A stretch of DNA of 64,000 nucleotides, from NCBI RefSeq assembly GCF_019399895.1, contig NC_091866.1:851501-915500 (forward strand), read 5' to 3'. Below are positions 49,557 to 62,625 of this stretch, piece after piece. A program made the position numbers and the translations under genes. The notes beneath the pieces are model-generated. The model had not been told where the DNA came from, made no database searches, and was given only the letters and a program-made list of their open reading frames with translations. This stretch comes from Cardiocondyla obscurior (Eukaryota; Arthropoda; Insecta; Hymenoptera; Formicidae). Numbering within the stretch: position 1 is the first letter of the stretch; the number at the start of each line of letters is the position of its first letter.

Positions 49557-52091
49557 AGTGGTGGCGGCGGCGGCGGCGGCGGCAGCGGTAGCGGCAGCGG
49601 CAGTGGTGGCTTCGGCACCTTCAGCGGTAGCGGTGTCAGCGGCGGTCAACGTATCGTCAAAGAGGGATGGCTCCAAAAACGCGGTACCTGCCACAGTATT
49701 ACATTTCGTGTAATGTTTACCGCAGTCGCTTGCTGCGACTGCCACGCGCTGGCTGGATTTGTATCGCTTCCCGTTATTAATGGAAAAGAATGATGACACC
49801 GAATTTTGAAACCCTACCGAGCACATTCGGAGTATTATTTTTTTCTCTTTTTAATTATGTTAAATGTATTAATTGAAAATCGTATGATTGCTCTGTAGAT
49901 AAAATCCGAGCAGTAATTTGTTAAGGAGAAAGATTTTTTTATGTTTTTAAATTTGTGGAAGTTTATTTTTTAAATTAGATACTTTATAGTTAAATATTTA
50001 CATGTACAAAACTAATATAAGTAATGTTGCAGGTGAGCACATAAAAAATTGGAGATCCAGATATTTTGTCTTGAGGGATGATGGTACACTAGTTGGATAC
50101 AAGGCAAAACCTGATCCACAAATGGCTACACAAACATCCCAGCCATTAAATAATTTTACAGTACGTGGGTGCCAAATAATGTCAGTGGACAGACCTAAGC
50201 CTTATACATTCGTTATTAGAGGCCTCCAGTGGACAACTGTAATTGAAAGGACATTTCATGTAGAAACTGAGCAAGAAAGGGAAGACTGGGTAGCAGCAAT
50301 CAGGTTTGACTTTAACAGCAGTCTTTTAAATTAAAAATTTTTTTTTAATGCTGTACTGTCATGTGTTTGCTCATCTAATATCTCACATTTTCTTTTAGAT
50401 ATGTAGCAGATAGATTAGCAAATGAAGAAAACCAGCAGCAAGAACAACAAATGCAACAGTCTTCTTCCTCAGAAGATGTTGAGATGGAATTGTCAGGAGG
50501 CGCTAGGTCTGACTCTTGTAGTTCCTTAGGTGTTGTATCTGCTGATATGGACGGTGGTAGCATTGACGAATTATCAGCAAAATTTAGTGTTCAAGGAACT
50601 TCAAGTAGTAAAAGTACTGGCAAAAAGAAAGTAGTAAGTTATTAACTCTCATGTTTGATTATTTAAATGCATTATCTTGTCTTCTTTGAACAAAAAAAAA
50701 TTAGTTTTTCTAAACTAATTTATTAATTTATTAAAAAATAATTTTATACGTTAATTTTTTTTAGACACTTGAAAACTTCGAATTTTTAAAAGTTTTGGGA
50801 AAAGGAACGTTCGGCAAAGTAATTCTTTGTAGAGAGAAGGCGACAGGACATTTATACGCCATTAAAATTTTAAGAAAAGAAGTTATCATCCGTAAAGATG
50901 AAGTGGCACACACACTTACTGAAAATAGAGTACTACGCACTACTAATCATCCTTTTTTAATTGTATGTAAAGCGTATTTTACATATATATAATTGCGATT
51001 TCCTAATTTATAGAATTAAACATGGGTATTTTATTAAATTACGATTAATAAATATATTAATTTTTTTTTCAGTCTTTGAAATACAGTTTTCAAACGGCAG
51101 ATAGGCTGTGTTTTGTTATGGAATATGTAAATGGTGGAGAATTATTTTTCCATTTGAGTCGATCACGTGTATTTGGCGAAGATCGTACTCGATTTTATGG
51201 CGCAGAAATTATATCGGCCTTAGGTTACTTGCACTCGCAAGGTATTATATACCGTGATCTCAAATTGGAAAATCTCCTCTTGGATAAAGACGGACATATA
51301 AAAATTGCAGATTTTGGTTTATGCAAAGAAGACATTACATATGGTTTGTATTATCACATCAATCGATAAATTAAAACTAATAAAATATTAAATAGTTAAT
51401 AATGATATTTATTATGTAACGTAGGACGAACAACCAAGACATTTTGTGGAACACCAGAATATTTGGCGCCAGAAGTACTTGAAGATAACGATTATGGACG
51501 AGCAGTAGATTGGTGGGGTGTGGGAGTAGTCATGTATGAAATGATGTGTGGCCGATTACCTTTTTATAACAAAGATCATGAAAAACTATTTACGCTTATT
51601 TTATTGGAAGAAGTAAGGTTTCCTAGGACGATTAGCAATGAAGCAAGAGATATGCTTGGTGGTAAGTATTATAATAAACTATATAGCGAACTTATTTTCT
51701 TAAACATGAAAAAAAAAAATGTCTTATAAAAATAACTGTTATTTTTATAGGCTTATTAATAAAGGATCCAAGTAGAAGATTAGGCGGAGGACCTAATGAT
51801 GCAAAAGACATCATGAATCATGCATTTTTTTCGTGTATTAATTGGACAGATCTTGTCCAGAAGAAGATTCCTCCACCCTTTAAGCCACAAGTGACTTCAG
51901 ATATTGACACTCGATATTTTGATAGTGAATTTACCGGCGAAAGTGTTGAACTTACACCCCCGGATCAGGGCTGTTTGGGTAGTGGAGGGGGTTTAAATTC
52001 TATAGCAGAAGAACAAGAACATTTTCCTCAATTTTCATACCAGGAAAGTCATTCAGCAGCAACTTCTTCCATTGTTTCTATTAATCACTGA
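49389..52091 (+). CDS. RAC serine/threonine kinase Akt (PKB)
   Basis: Central kinase of insulin/PI3K signalling, recruited to PIP3 and activated by PDK1 and TORC2. Seven exons: 49389-49683, 50033-50303, 50399-50633, 50765-50962, 51073-51343, 51425-51661 and 51751-52091. They join in frame to 615 residues. The PH domain starts at about residue 91 (KEGWLQKRGEHIKNWRSRYF). A Gln/Ser-rich linker follows. The kinase domain includes GKGTFGKV (279-286), YRDLKLEN (Asp395) and DFG (413-415). The activation-loop threonine equivalent to Thr308 is Thr429 in KTFCGTPEY, the turn-motif threonine is Thr571, and the hydrophobic motif FPQFSY carries Ser598, equivalent to Ser473. Unusual are an N-terminal Gly/Ser tract (about residues 12-87), which makes the protein some 85 residues longer than the fly 530-residue form, and a small GSGGG insertion near the C terminus. 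It shares a promoter region with Rpt4. Confidence 0.97.
49427..49640 (+). repeat. GGC/AGC-rich trinucleotide repeat encoding poly-Gly/Ser in Akt
   Basis: Almost every codon is GGC/GGT or AGC/AGT, encoding runs of up to ten glycines broken by serine. The same DNA reads as poly-Ala in another plus frame and poly-Pro or poly-Ala on the minus strand, explaining long shadow frames there. Likely length-polymorphic. Confidence 0.9.
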
Positions 52092-54130
52092 CAGTGTCAA
52101 GTGTTTTGCTTAATTAACACAATGAGATGTGGTTTAATGCATGAAAAATCTCAAGCAAAAAAATTTAATAACGGTATGTATCCGATGATTGTCTACTAAG
52201 CTTGAAATTTTCTTAATAGACAGATCAGTCGAATAATCTTTATTTATGATGCTTATTTTATGCATCTTAAGAGATTTTCACATATCTCCAATGACAAAAG
52301 AATTAGATTTATGCGTATAAGTGTGCGTGCGCATATTACACCTATACACATAATTATTCATTAAAATTGTATATGGCAAAATGTATACTATAAGACTAGA
52401 GCGAGATAATAATTACTATTTGCATATAGACTCGAAGGAATATGACAGGGATTAAATTACGTTTTTAATTGAATCGAGTTAACTAAACTCCTTGAGGCAC
52501 GTATTGTGAATATTGAATAATTTTCTTGTCATCAAGGAACGTACAGTAATCGTAAGTATAATCTTGCGTTTAACAAATGCTGCACTTGACACTTTCCAAC
52601 TTCATTGTCATTGTTTATTATCTTATTTATGGAAGAGCAGTTCCTGATCTTTTTTTAATTCACTAGATGACTGTTACGGCAGATGCCAAAATAGAAAATT
52701 GCATCTGGCAAAAAGCCAACGAAAATGGTTTGTCCATTATGAAAGTAGAATATGTAGTAAAGTATCAGCTTTAATTGAATTATTGTATAAATTGGAGGTT
52801 ATTTTTTTAGTCTTATGAAAATTATTATGTCAGTACAACTGTTAATAATTAGAGATGTGCAAGTATTTGAAAATTTTCAAATGTACAGACTTCGAAACAC
52901 TTATTCGAAAGATGTTTGACTATTTTTGAGATCGATTAGAAAAGGAAATCATTTAAAAGAAACTTGTGGCTTAAATATTTTCTACCTACACTGCTTGCCA
53001 ACTTAAGATGTATTAATTTAATAATAGATGTATATGCACTAGAAAGTGATTAGAAGTTAAATTCTTCATTACATTGCTGGAATTGGATGTTTTAAATATT
53101 TATCATTAGAACACGAAATTAAAACTTCGTGACTAGCAAAAATTCAATTCCGATTATCCAGTACGACTTAAAAAATGAAATAAATTGTGTTAGATTATAC
53201 TATATAGCTTATTTATTTTCACTGTATAACAGGTTTAGAAAAACCTTTAAATTTTGAGAATTTCGAAAATCTTTGGATTGCAAATTAACATTTTCGATAC
53301 TAAATATTTGAAAATTATATATGTGCGTGCGAGTATGTGTGCGTGTACGCGTACGCTTAAGTATGTATGTATGTGTTTTATTATACTTTATACTTCCTAT
53401 TTGCAAATGTGCATTTTTAAAAATAATTTCAGAAGATTGTTTTTAGACATAATAATTGTGTAAAAATAGATTTTTAATAGTGATAATAAAATATATAAAT
53501 TATTCATTGCTCGTCTCATCATAAAAATAAATCGTTGCTAGATTTTAATAGTATCGGTATAAAATAATTTGTGCATAATCGTGAACAAAGTGCCTAGCAA
53601 ACGATTACTCCTTAATGCGAATAATAATGTAGATACATTTAAATGCAAATATAAATATATAGAATAATCGTATAAGTTATTCTGTTTTTACTTAACACGA
53701 CTAAACTAATTTAATTTATATAATTAAATTTGCATTTTTGAATAATTTATTAATTTAAAACTTCTAAATAAATATTTGAGAAATAAAAAATTTTACAGAT
53801 TATTAAAGTCATAGGTTGAAAATATATTAGCCACAATTGGAGCAAACGGAGTACTTGAAGCATAAAAGCACGAAAATAAATTCTATCTGAAATAAAATAC
53901 TTGACACATTAAGATTTAAATAAACTCACACATGTCTAATTATAATAATTTTTTTAATTGGAAAGAATGTTTTTTCTCAAAAAAAAAAAAAAAGAAAAAA
54001 ACAGTCAAAGCTATTTGTTATATATCTTTATGTATCATTAAATAATTAATTATGAAAGCTAGATAGAAATATTAAATCTTATACACTAATACTATACATA
54101 TACATACATATATATGTGCATATGTGTGCG

Positions 54131-54198
<68 letters not shown>

Positions 54199-54454
54199 TA
54201 TATTTATATTTTAACAATTAAAGGATTATATTATACGTTTTTTGCATTTACTAATTTTTTATTCGCTCATAATAAATATCACATTTTATTGTTCATGCAT
54301 ACATTTCGAGCGTATAAATATGCATATAATACATAATCGAAGTAAAAGAAATTTCTTATTTACTATAAAAGTATAGATTGATAAACGTCTAATCTATGTT
54401 TTGTTCATTGTTTCGATTTGTAATATGGCATTAATTAAATTTAATTTTTTATCC
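52092..54454. other. Akt 3' UTR and convergent intergenic region
   Basis: No coding sequence. The first part is probably the Akt 3' untranslated region; AATAAA words occur at, for example, 53179. A 24-base alternating purine-pyrimidine run is at 53333-53356 and a long TA repeat at 54137-54195. The acid phosphatase gene ends at 54455 on the opposite strand. Confidence 0.55.
54137..54195. repeat. (TA)n microsatellite
   Basis: A TA dinucleotide repeat of about 29 units, preceded by imperfect TG/TA alternation from about 54098. Likely highly polymorphic and prone to assembly error. Confidence 0.9.
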
Positions 54455-56236
54455 TTAATTTGTAGAAGAAACTTCTACGTAGTGTGGCAAGGGTTTTTCT
54501 TTTATGAGCCAAACCCTGTCTAATATAGCACCATTTTTATCATCGGAAATCTGTTATTAAACAAAAGTGATTATTTTATGATTTCAATATTTATAATTAC
54601 TGTTTACAGTAACATTCAGAAATTATTTATATTTTATTTATGCCATACCTGTTCTAGGTACAAATGAGTTTTATTAAACGCTTTCATTCTTGTGTATCCA
54701 TAATCTGAGCTATGAAATGCGGACCATGCTGGCAAATTTGGAATAAATTTTTCCCGACCTTCTTTACAACCAGCTGACCCGGTAATTATATGAACAGGTG
54801 CTTTGTAATTTGTATATGGTTCTTCATAACTGCCATTGTACACCTAAAAATTATTTTTATTATTAACTAGTGAATATCTTCTTTAACATAAATTCAACAA
54901 TATTTATTTACTTGAAAATTATACATGGGCCACATCCTTTCGTAACTATGTTCATGTGCCCAAATTTCTAAATCTACTTTATGTTTGAAAAATAAATCTT
55001 CCAGCCCAAACCAATTTAGAAATGGTATTCCAACTCTGACGAGACTTTCATGATTAGTACAATCGTCCGCATTTTTATTGCTGCAATACATTGGTCTATG
55101 TCCAAACGTTACTATCCAAGGACGTTGAGCTCTGTAATTATAAATTCTCTGTTAACTATCGTGTTTTATCATAGTTGAATTAGTAACATACCTTGCTTCA
55201 GGTCTGTTAGCTTCTTTTAAATCTTTATCCAACCATTCATATTGCTTAATCATTTGTTTTATACCATAATTCATAAAATAATAAGCTTCGGTTTCAATTG
55301 CTACAAAATGTATAGGACCTACATTAAAGCTGTACCACATGCCTTCAGAATCACCAGGCATAGTAAATCGAGCTCTAAAATATTTACAAAAAAAATTAAT
55401 TAATAGAATTAAATCTTCGCACATAATATCAGTAACAAGACGAAAGTGTTCACCTATAATTACTAAAATTGTATTTCTCTTCATGGTTACCGGGTACAGT
55501 CATATATGGTATATAAGCGGCAATCGATTCAATTTGCCGCATAAATTCATCTCCCACGCGTGCATTGTGAGTGTTCATATCGTAAGCAAAATCGCCGACG
55601 TGAATGGCAGTGTCATATAAACCATTTTCCGTCTCTTCTTGCAGCCGTGATAAACTCTGTGCATTTTCATTTCCCATATCACCAAAGAGAACTATTTGTG
55701 GTGACCAGTCTGTAGAATCCTCAGGTGCAGTCCTTAAGTAAAATATATTTGACCACCCATAACGGCTACCACAGTGATATACTACCAACAAATTTATTAA
55801 CATATTAATTTAAAAAAATTAGTAGCAAAAATAAGTACTATAAAATATATTTTACCATATTTGCTATTAGGTGTTAAATTCTTCAGCCATACTCTATGAA
55901 TGTACTGTTTCTTTTTTCTCTTTCCACCATCAACAAAGAGAGTGGAATTTCCTTTACTTTGTAACACCAATCCACCTATACCATACTCTACCACTGACTC
56001 ATCTGTATTGCTTTTTGTGGACCAAGTGACTACAATATCATGAATGTTATCTGAAACAAAATTTTCCTGTGTCATATTCATATTTTATAAAGTATGATTT
56101 ACAGTATTACATTGTTCACAATATTATAAAACTTACCACCATAAGAAAGATGCACAGCCTCTGGTTGATAATGTATTACATTGGCAAATGTAATAGAAAA
56201 TAAAAATAAGACTAAAAATGTGATGTATGACAACAT
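54455..56236 (-). CDS. Acid phosphatase type 7 (purple acid phosphatase-like)
   Basis: Secreted or lysosomal metallophosphatase with a binuclear metal centre; the physiological substrate of the animal type 7 family is poorly known. Seven exons: 56137-56236, 55856-56050, 55454-55781, 55192-55374, 54912-55131, 54649-54843 and 54455-54550. They join in frame to 438 residues, equal to human ACP7. It begins with a signal peptide (MLSYITFLVLFLFSITFA), then a fibronectin-like N-terminal domain (DIVVTWSTK). All seven metal ligands are visible: Asp133 in FGDMGN, Asp162 and Tyr165 in GDFAYD, Asn197 in PGNHEE, His280 in FGHRPMYCS, and His328 and His330 in AHEHSYER. TGSAGCKEGRE and YGYTRM are also typical. 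Sequons include NFSNY and NKTHL. No clear membrane anchor follows. Converges on Akt. Confidence 0.95.
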
Positions 56237-58870
56237 CTTGTCCTTAGATTAAAAACAGTATCAGATCACACACATTAATTGCTAATCTGATATGACGAAG
56301 CAGAAGCTAAACAAAGGAAGGAATTAATTAACGTTTGTAAAATAATTGTATATTATTGTTGTAATGTATTTACCTATTTATACAATGTTATACAATGAGT
56401 TCTACTCTACTTACATGTCACAGACAATTGGCATCCGAGACAAACAGAAACGAATCAGCTGAATGTCAAAAACAATGTACGTATGTAGGCAATACGTTAC
56501 GTTGTTTACGATAAACGCGGAATCACAAAATGTAGTTGTCGTTTGACGTAAGAGAACCTCCCTCCACTAACTAGTTCTTTTTTTTGCTATACGTCAGCAA
56601 TTGGTCAATTGATATGGATGCCATTTTTGCAGCGCGGGTAAAGCCGACCAATGACAAGCGTTCATACTAAAACGCGCGACGATTGACTGCGGTTAAAACT
56701 GCTTTCGTGTTCAATATTTATTCGTTTTAACATAGAAAATTAAATTCGAGAAAATATTTTTAGTTGGCGCCTGAGCCGTAATAAAGTATAGTAATCAGAA
56801 ATCATTACTTTTATCTCAAGTGGGTCAACTGTATTGAAACAATAACGTTGCGAAACAGTCATCATATCGCAAAAATGCGTTTAAAGCGTTTATAATTTTG
56901 TAAGTTTGTATTTTTTAAATAATGTTCGAAATTCATATTTAATTTCGCTAATATTTTCCACAGAGAGTACATTTAATTTAGTTACATATTTAACTTTGGC
57001 GACCACTTGGGTAAAATGATCGCTACCTTATCTGTTGGTAATGCAAGTTACAATTGTGAATATTAAAATGGCTCTGATGCACGTACGAAGGTTACTTTGC
57101 TATTTATGACCGTCCCAATAAATATATAGAAAGGTAAAACTCATCTAAGCTAACGATAATACAAAACGTACTTAAACGAGTCGTAAACAGAATTATCTTT
57201 CGTTTCAGATAGAGCGTGACAATTTTCGGAAATATGTCTACGATAAAATCTCCCCGTGCGCGGTGTGCAATAAAAAAGTTTTGTTTGCCAGGATTCGTCC
57301 TCGCGAAAATTCCGGCTACGCTTGTCGTGCGTGAAAATACGCTCAAAAAAGGTACGTTGTAAAAAGAATACGTGACAAACTCGTTTCATCGTAAATCGGA
57401 TTTGCAGTCAGTCACCAGTTCTGAGAATTCAATCGCATGCATTGCAGTTGCAGGATCCTCATTTAACTGGGAATTAAATCGGAACTGGGTACGAGCGGCT
57501 CGTTCAATTTCCAAAATAGTTCTCGCCTCAGTGGTAAGATTTGTTTAACTAGAACGCGACTCGAGAACTCGTCTCAGGATTGCCTGAGGGTTACTATTAA
57601 TCCGCACTTGAAGTTAAACGTTACTCTCGATTGCAGACAATAGGACGACGTTGATTCCACGCGGCGATACCGCGATAATGTAATTACATAAGATGAAAGC
57701 CAGCGAAAGCGGAGAGAGAATCTGAAAAGACAGTTACCGAACTAACAATAAGATCTTCTATCTTAGTCTTACTGGTCTTGCAATTCTCTCCTCGTCTTGC
57801 ATTTGGTTTTTCACACGTTTATCCGTGCAAATTTGTAGGAAAATCTCACAATTCTTTCAACATAAACGAGCTTTATTATTTGTAAAATTATGCCAATTCT
57901 TAAAAAGTTTTTGAATTATAAGTACATTTTATTTAAACCAAAATTGGCATTAATAAACTTTCAAATTATTAAAATATTTCTAATACAAGAAAAAGATTTA
58001 AAAATTGGTAGGCAATTAAACATGTGCAATAGGCTCTATGTATATTAAAATCCGAAAAAATCGTGATTTTGCGATTGTCTTTGAAAACGCAAGCGTGTTC
58101 ATTTCATTAAATGTAATACGCTCTCAATGCATACGTGTGGACTTGGAAAACAGTTCAGATTACTCGAACGTTGGATTATCGCGTATGGACTGTTTTGCAA
58201 CTCGGCGAATACCGACACTAATTAATAAACATATATCGCAAACCGTAAAAAAAAAATTAACGTAAGAAATACTTCATTAATTTTTTCGCGATAAAAGTAG
58301 AATTTTTTCAAGATTTGCAAGCATGAGTTTATTAAACAATTATAACTGAATTTGCGATACCGTTGAAATAAAAGCTTCCGGAAAAATATATTTTCTTGAC
58401 GGTTTCTCACGGTTAGAAGTTGGAAAGCACAAACGTAATATAAGTTTTCTATTCTACTTTCGCGACGTAGCGTGGCCCTCTGAGCATAGAGTAATCCCCT
58501 TGTGTAAATATCTCAGAGATCCAATATTGTGTTCGAAAAAGATAATCTTATGTTTATAAATTTAATATAAGACTTTTGAAATTCCGGGCGTACAGAATAT
58601 TTAATTACAATTTTATCTCTCTTGAATTAGTCGCGCAATAAAAAAAATTAATAAATAAAAGAAACAGAAATAACACCTAAAAAACAAAATGTAAAAATAG
58701 TGGAATTTAATATTCGGAAAATAAAACGGAAAAGTAGTTTTTATTTCATCTCGAGATCTGACACGATAGCTTTTAATCTAATATTTATTAAAAAATATCT
58801 GTCAAAAAAAAAAAAAAAAAAAATCGTAATATAATCACGATCAGTCGATAAAGTAAGTGCTCCTGTTTTC
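56237..58870. other. Intergenic region upstream of ACP7 and the PDZ gene
   Basis: The left part (56240-56700) is presumably the ACP7 promoter and 5' leader. GC-richer patches lie at 57210-57350 and 57400-57750. No coding exon with recognisable content was found. A poly-A run lies at 58804-58822. Confidence 0.5.
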
Positions 58871-61168
58871 CTGTAATTGCAGTCATACGATAGATATCGC
58901 CAGCAGCGACTTTGGTACCCTTTTGGTATCCCTGCTTCCACCTTTGCAAGTTTGGCAACTCTTATTAATCATCGGAAGAGTCGAGAACAATTGAGAAGCA
59001 GAGTGCGTGAACGGTGCGTGAATCGTGGTAATCGTGGAAGTCGCTGGACGTCGATGGACGATTTGTAGAGGTAACTTGAGACAGTCATGAAGGGACGCAT
59101 CCGTAGGGCCTCCGCGCTGTACCTCCCCCGCGGCTGGCCGTCCAGCAACGAAGTTCAGAGGGCTTGAAAGTCGAAGACCGGGGCTTACCGCCAACGGGAT
59201 GACGCCGGCGCGGACCACCGCCGCTGCTGACGCCGCTCCGTGGCGAGGGTTATAGACGGCTCCGTGGAGGGTTGAAGGGTTGCTACGGCGGCGAGAGAGA
59301 GCGGTGTCGGCAGGGCTGCCGCCGCCGTCGGTCAACGCGCACGTACCACGGGGTTCACACCCATCTCGCGCTGCGGACATCTCGCGCTTGTCCCCCAGGG
59401 TCGGCCTCGGCATCGTCCGCGAGGTGGACCGCTACCCCCCCGCGCCCGCTCCCCCGAGTTAGTCGGACTCGGCCGGGGATTCGAAGACGTTACGCCGCTC
59501 CCGGAGTGCACACACACACTGCGCGGCGCCGATTAGGGTGGTGGTTTGCGCGCCGTCGTGACGGTGGAGGGTGAGAAATAGAGCACGGCACAGTTGCGTG
59601 TGTCTTAACCCGGGGACCCGCGACACGAAAGAGAGAGAGGGCGAGAGTTCGAGAGAAAGAGACGTAAGTGCGTAAGTGCAGTATTTCGTGCGGAATCGTT
59701 CGGAAAAGGTCCGACCTAAAGACTCTTCATTTGCAGGACTTTCTCATCGATAAGGACTTCGACGTGAGTTCTCGACGAGAAGGAGCGGGACGCGAGAGTG
59801 TCGGACAGCTGAGAAGACTTAAAACGTCGGAGCGGGAGGAGAGCGTCGGAAGTCATGTCGACGACGCGGTGATGTTGATCGTGAGATCCTCGCGGGAGCT
59901 CGGTGCACCAGATTTGATCTCCGACGTCACGAAGAAGCGAAGGGTTGTGCCGCCGTTCTCGTGAGTGTAATTTAACGTCCCTTTCGTGGGCGCCGAGAGA
60001 ATTGTGAGGCTAGATCAACTGAGATTTCAGGATCGCGGATCGATCTACTTCAGGCGGACGCGCGCACAGGAAGGGTAAACATCGATAAGCCGCACGGTGC
60101 GGGAGAAGGGAGAACGACAATTGCGTGAGGGAGCGAGGATTGCGCGCGATGATCACGATCGTCGCCGGGGAGTTCCGCGGGAAGTCCAGAACGGCGTCCA
60201 CGGTCCCAGTGCGTTTGGCCAGATGCCCCATAACGATCGTCATCGACGTGCGACCGTACGAAGGGTGGTAGCGCACAGCGGGACCGGAGCAGCATCAGCA
60301 GCGGCGGCAGCAGCTGGTCGAAGCTAATACGCGCACCTTCGGCACCGTGGACCGCCGCGCGGGGCCGATGCGGATCGACAACGACAGGACGATGGCCGGT
60401 GGTGCGTGCATGCAAGCGGCATACGAAACGTTAGTCGAAGCGGTGATCAATAATAAGACGCTCCGTTCCAAGGGATTGTGAACCGACGGTTGCTGTCCTC
60501 CCGCCGTCGCTTCGCGAGCCACGTCGCCGTAAGGATGTAGGGGGGTCTGCGACTACGGGCCCCGTGGAGGCGCCGCTTCATTTTCTCTCGCTTCCCTCGC
60601 GACAACTGAGAGAACGATCTAACGACAGCCGGAGCGTGCAATTTTGAAAAAAAAAAAATTGACGAAAGACGTGAAAGAAGACGTAATACGTAATAATAAT
60701 AAAATCGCGATACCCCAGTGGAGTGTCGAACGTAAAGGTAATTATGTGTTCCTTAGTCCATCACTTAAGTGGCTCCAAGTTATCGAACCTGTATTCTCGT
60801 TGTAGCTCTCGTCGTAATAGCGGTTTTCTTATACCACCCTCGCGTGGAGCATAGATGCCTTAGTGTCTGTTTAGCGAAGAGAGAAGAAAGCGAGAGGAAG
60901 AAAGAGTTTTGGAGTACCAATAGACGGCCGATCGGTGATCTTAAATTGCGATACCGCTCGCAAATGCGGCGGGCACGGCGGAAGGCACGGTTAAATGCAC
61001 GTCGTCATATACGATAAAGAGAAGCTGCTCGGAAAAGTGGAGGAGGCACGTATCAAACTAAGAGAAGAGAGAACGGAAAAGAAGTGCGTTCCGTGTCGTG
61101 CGAAAAGTATAATCGCTGTTAGCCGGCCGCGAAGTAGGTCACGAGGTCGATACTAAAATGAAGTGAAG
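58871..61168 (+). promoter_or_regulatory. GC-rich promoter and 5' leader region of the PDZ gene
   Basis: About 2.3 kb, much of it CpG-rich and densest at 59030-59970, upstream of the PDZ exons. Donor-like sequences occur at 59664, 59672, 59764, 59961 and 60077, and acceptor-like sequences end at 58872, 59735 and 60030. This suggests one or more spliced non-coding 5' exons. Many overlapping 60-180 codon frames occur on both strands; none shows a known domain and they look like GC-driven chance frames. The GAGAGAGAG at about 59630 is GAGA-factor-like. Confidence 0.4.
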
Positions 61169-61256
61169 ATGCAAGAGGAAACCGGGAAAATGGCATGTGC
61201 TAACAATGTTAATAACGGCGAACCGATTTTTCGGGGCGAGCCCGGCGTAGTGCGAA
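61169..61256 (+). CDS. Putative first coding exon of the PDZ gene
   Basis: An ATG at 61169 opens MQEETGKMACANNVNNGEPI, continuing FRGEPGVVR. A second ATG at 61190 sits in a strong AAAATGG context. The frame meets a stop seven bases beyond a weak donor-like GTAATT at 61257. Splicing there leaves one base, exactly the phase required by the PDZ exon at 62626 (giving Arg-Ala-Ser-Ala-Glu-Asn). This makes it a plausible partner, but the joined protein would lack the first strands of a normal PDZ fold, so another exon may intervene or this exon may be wrong. Confidence 0.3.
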
Positions 61257-62625
61257 GTAATTAGTGATTTACCGTGCACGTTGCGCGCGCGTCATTCGCG
61301 GAGTGTCGCGCGAGGTAATCTAATAGCGGACTACCCCTACGTACGGCGGATAATTACTAGCGAAAATGGTCGATCTAGGAGGGTACATTATTATATTGAC
61401 GACCAACGATGGGAAGATCAAGCTGTACGGTACGTAGCAATTAGCAGTCGGCGCGATTATTCACCAGACATGTTCGACGAGCTCAAACACAATATTTCGC
61501 AAACTATTCATACTTGCTTATAAAACAATATCTGCAAATTAAAAATTATTATTTTATGTTTTAAAGCATTTTTTGTTATAAATCGCGCCTGTTATTTCTT
61601 TCTCTTGACGTAATCTTTATGTTCACAAATCTTTGTAATTTACGCTTTTCAGACTCTGCTGATAGATTTTCTCAATCTACATGGCGTTCACATCGGCTCG
61701 TCGAACATTTGTCAAGTGAATCGCTCATGATCGTCTCTTTAGATATATATGTGATTATCCTAGATCGCTCGGGAATATGCGACAGCGCGGAGGAATCTAA
61801 ATGAGAAGTGATAATTTTCTCGTTAGCGCGATCATCGCATACGCGCGGCACACACGTCATGCACACGTTGCACGCTTTCGGAAACGGGAAATGTGCGATG
61901 GACGGATTTCCGATTTACGCGACGTGCTACAGTAATGCGCGACGATTTACATGGAGGACCTGTTTCGCGACGCGTTATTTATAGGCTGACCTTTATGTTT
62001 ACTTATCGTAACGCGCGCTTTATCGCCCCCAAGGAGGCATAAGCTTTATTTTATGTATCACTTCTTCCCTTGATTCTTGTTTTTTTTTTCTTTCTTTTCA
62101 AAAGACATTCGACTCTCCTTTACTTTTTAGAAATCAATTTTGACGTAAAGGTACAGGTGTAACATTGACAAATCGGTCGAATTTCTAATATTTTTTTTAT
62201 ATATATTTATTGAGGTAAAAGCTTTTCGCACTACTCTTTATATTCTGTACGATTTAGGAAAAAAATATGGGTTTTCCGCTAGTCGGTTGTTTTTTCCTTT
62301 GCGCGCAATAAGTTTTAAATGACCGTGCTCATTAGCAGATATATTCCCGTTTACGGAGTAGATTATACGTTACATCGATGTTTAACCAGGAATTTTTGTA
62401 AGCTTAGGTATCTTGTTTTAATACGGATTATCGAACAATATGATTACATTTGAAAGCGGGTTGTAATATCTACTTAACACGTTATTAATATTTACAATGC
62501 GTATCGAGGTTGTTGTTAATTAAAAAATATTTTCTAAAATTGAATACCGCGGCATTTACTTTTACATATATTACAATTAAATTTCACAAATTGTAGTAAA
62601 ATGTGATATTTGCTTTTAATCGTAG
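61257..62625 (+). other. Probable intron of the PDZ gene
   Basis: AT-rich toward the right, with a GC-richer left part (61260-61500). No further exon was recognised. The sequence ends in a pyrimidine-poor acceptor (AATCGTAG) before the PDZ exon. Confidence 0.4.

Noticed and set aside
49275..49826. 183-codon minus-strand frame and 95-codon plus-frame poly-Ala ORFs over Akt exon 1
   Set aside because: Shadows of the GGC/AGC repeat coding for Gly/Ser in Akt; low-complexity Ala/Pro only.
59332..59574. Multiple 60-180 codon frames in the GC-rich leader at 58.9-60.6 kb
   Set aside because: High GC gives few stop codons in all frames; the predicted peptides are Arg/Pro/Ser-rich, overlap on both strands and are not recognisable.
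60769..61017. 82-codon frame with a hydrophobic N-terminal segment
   Set aside because: Starts at GTG rather than ATG; the hydrophobic stretch is followed by an Arg-rich tail with no family match, so a membrane protein cannot be supported.
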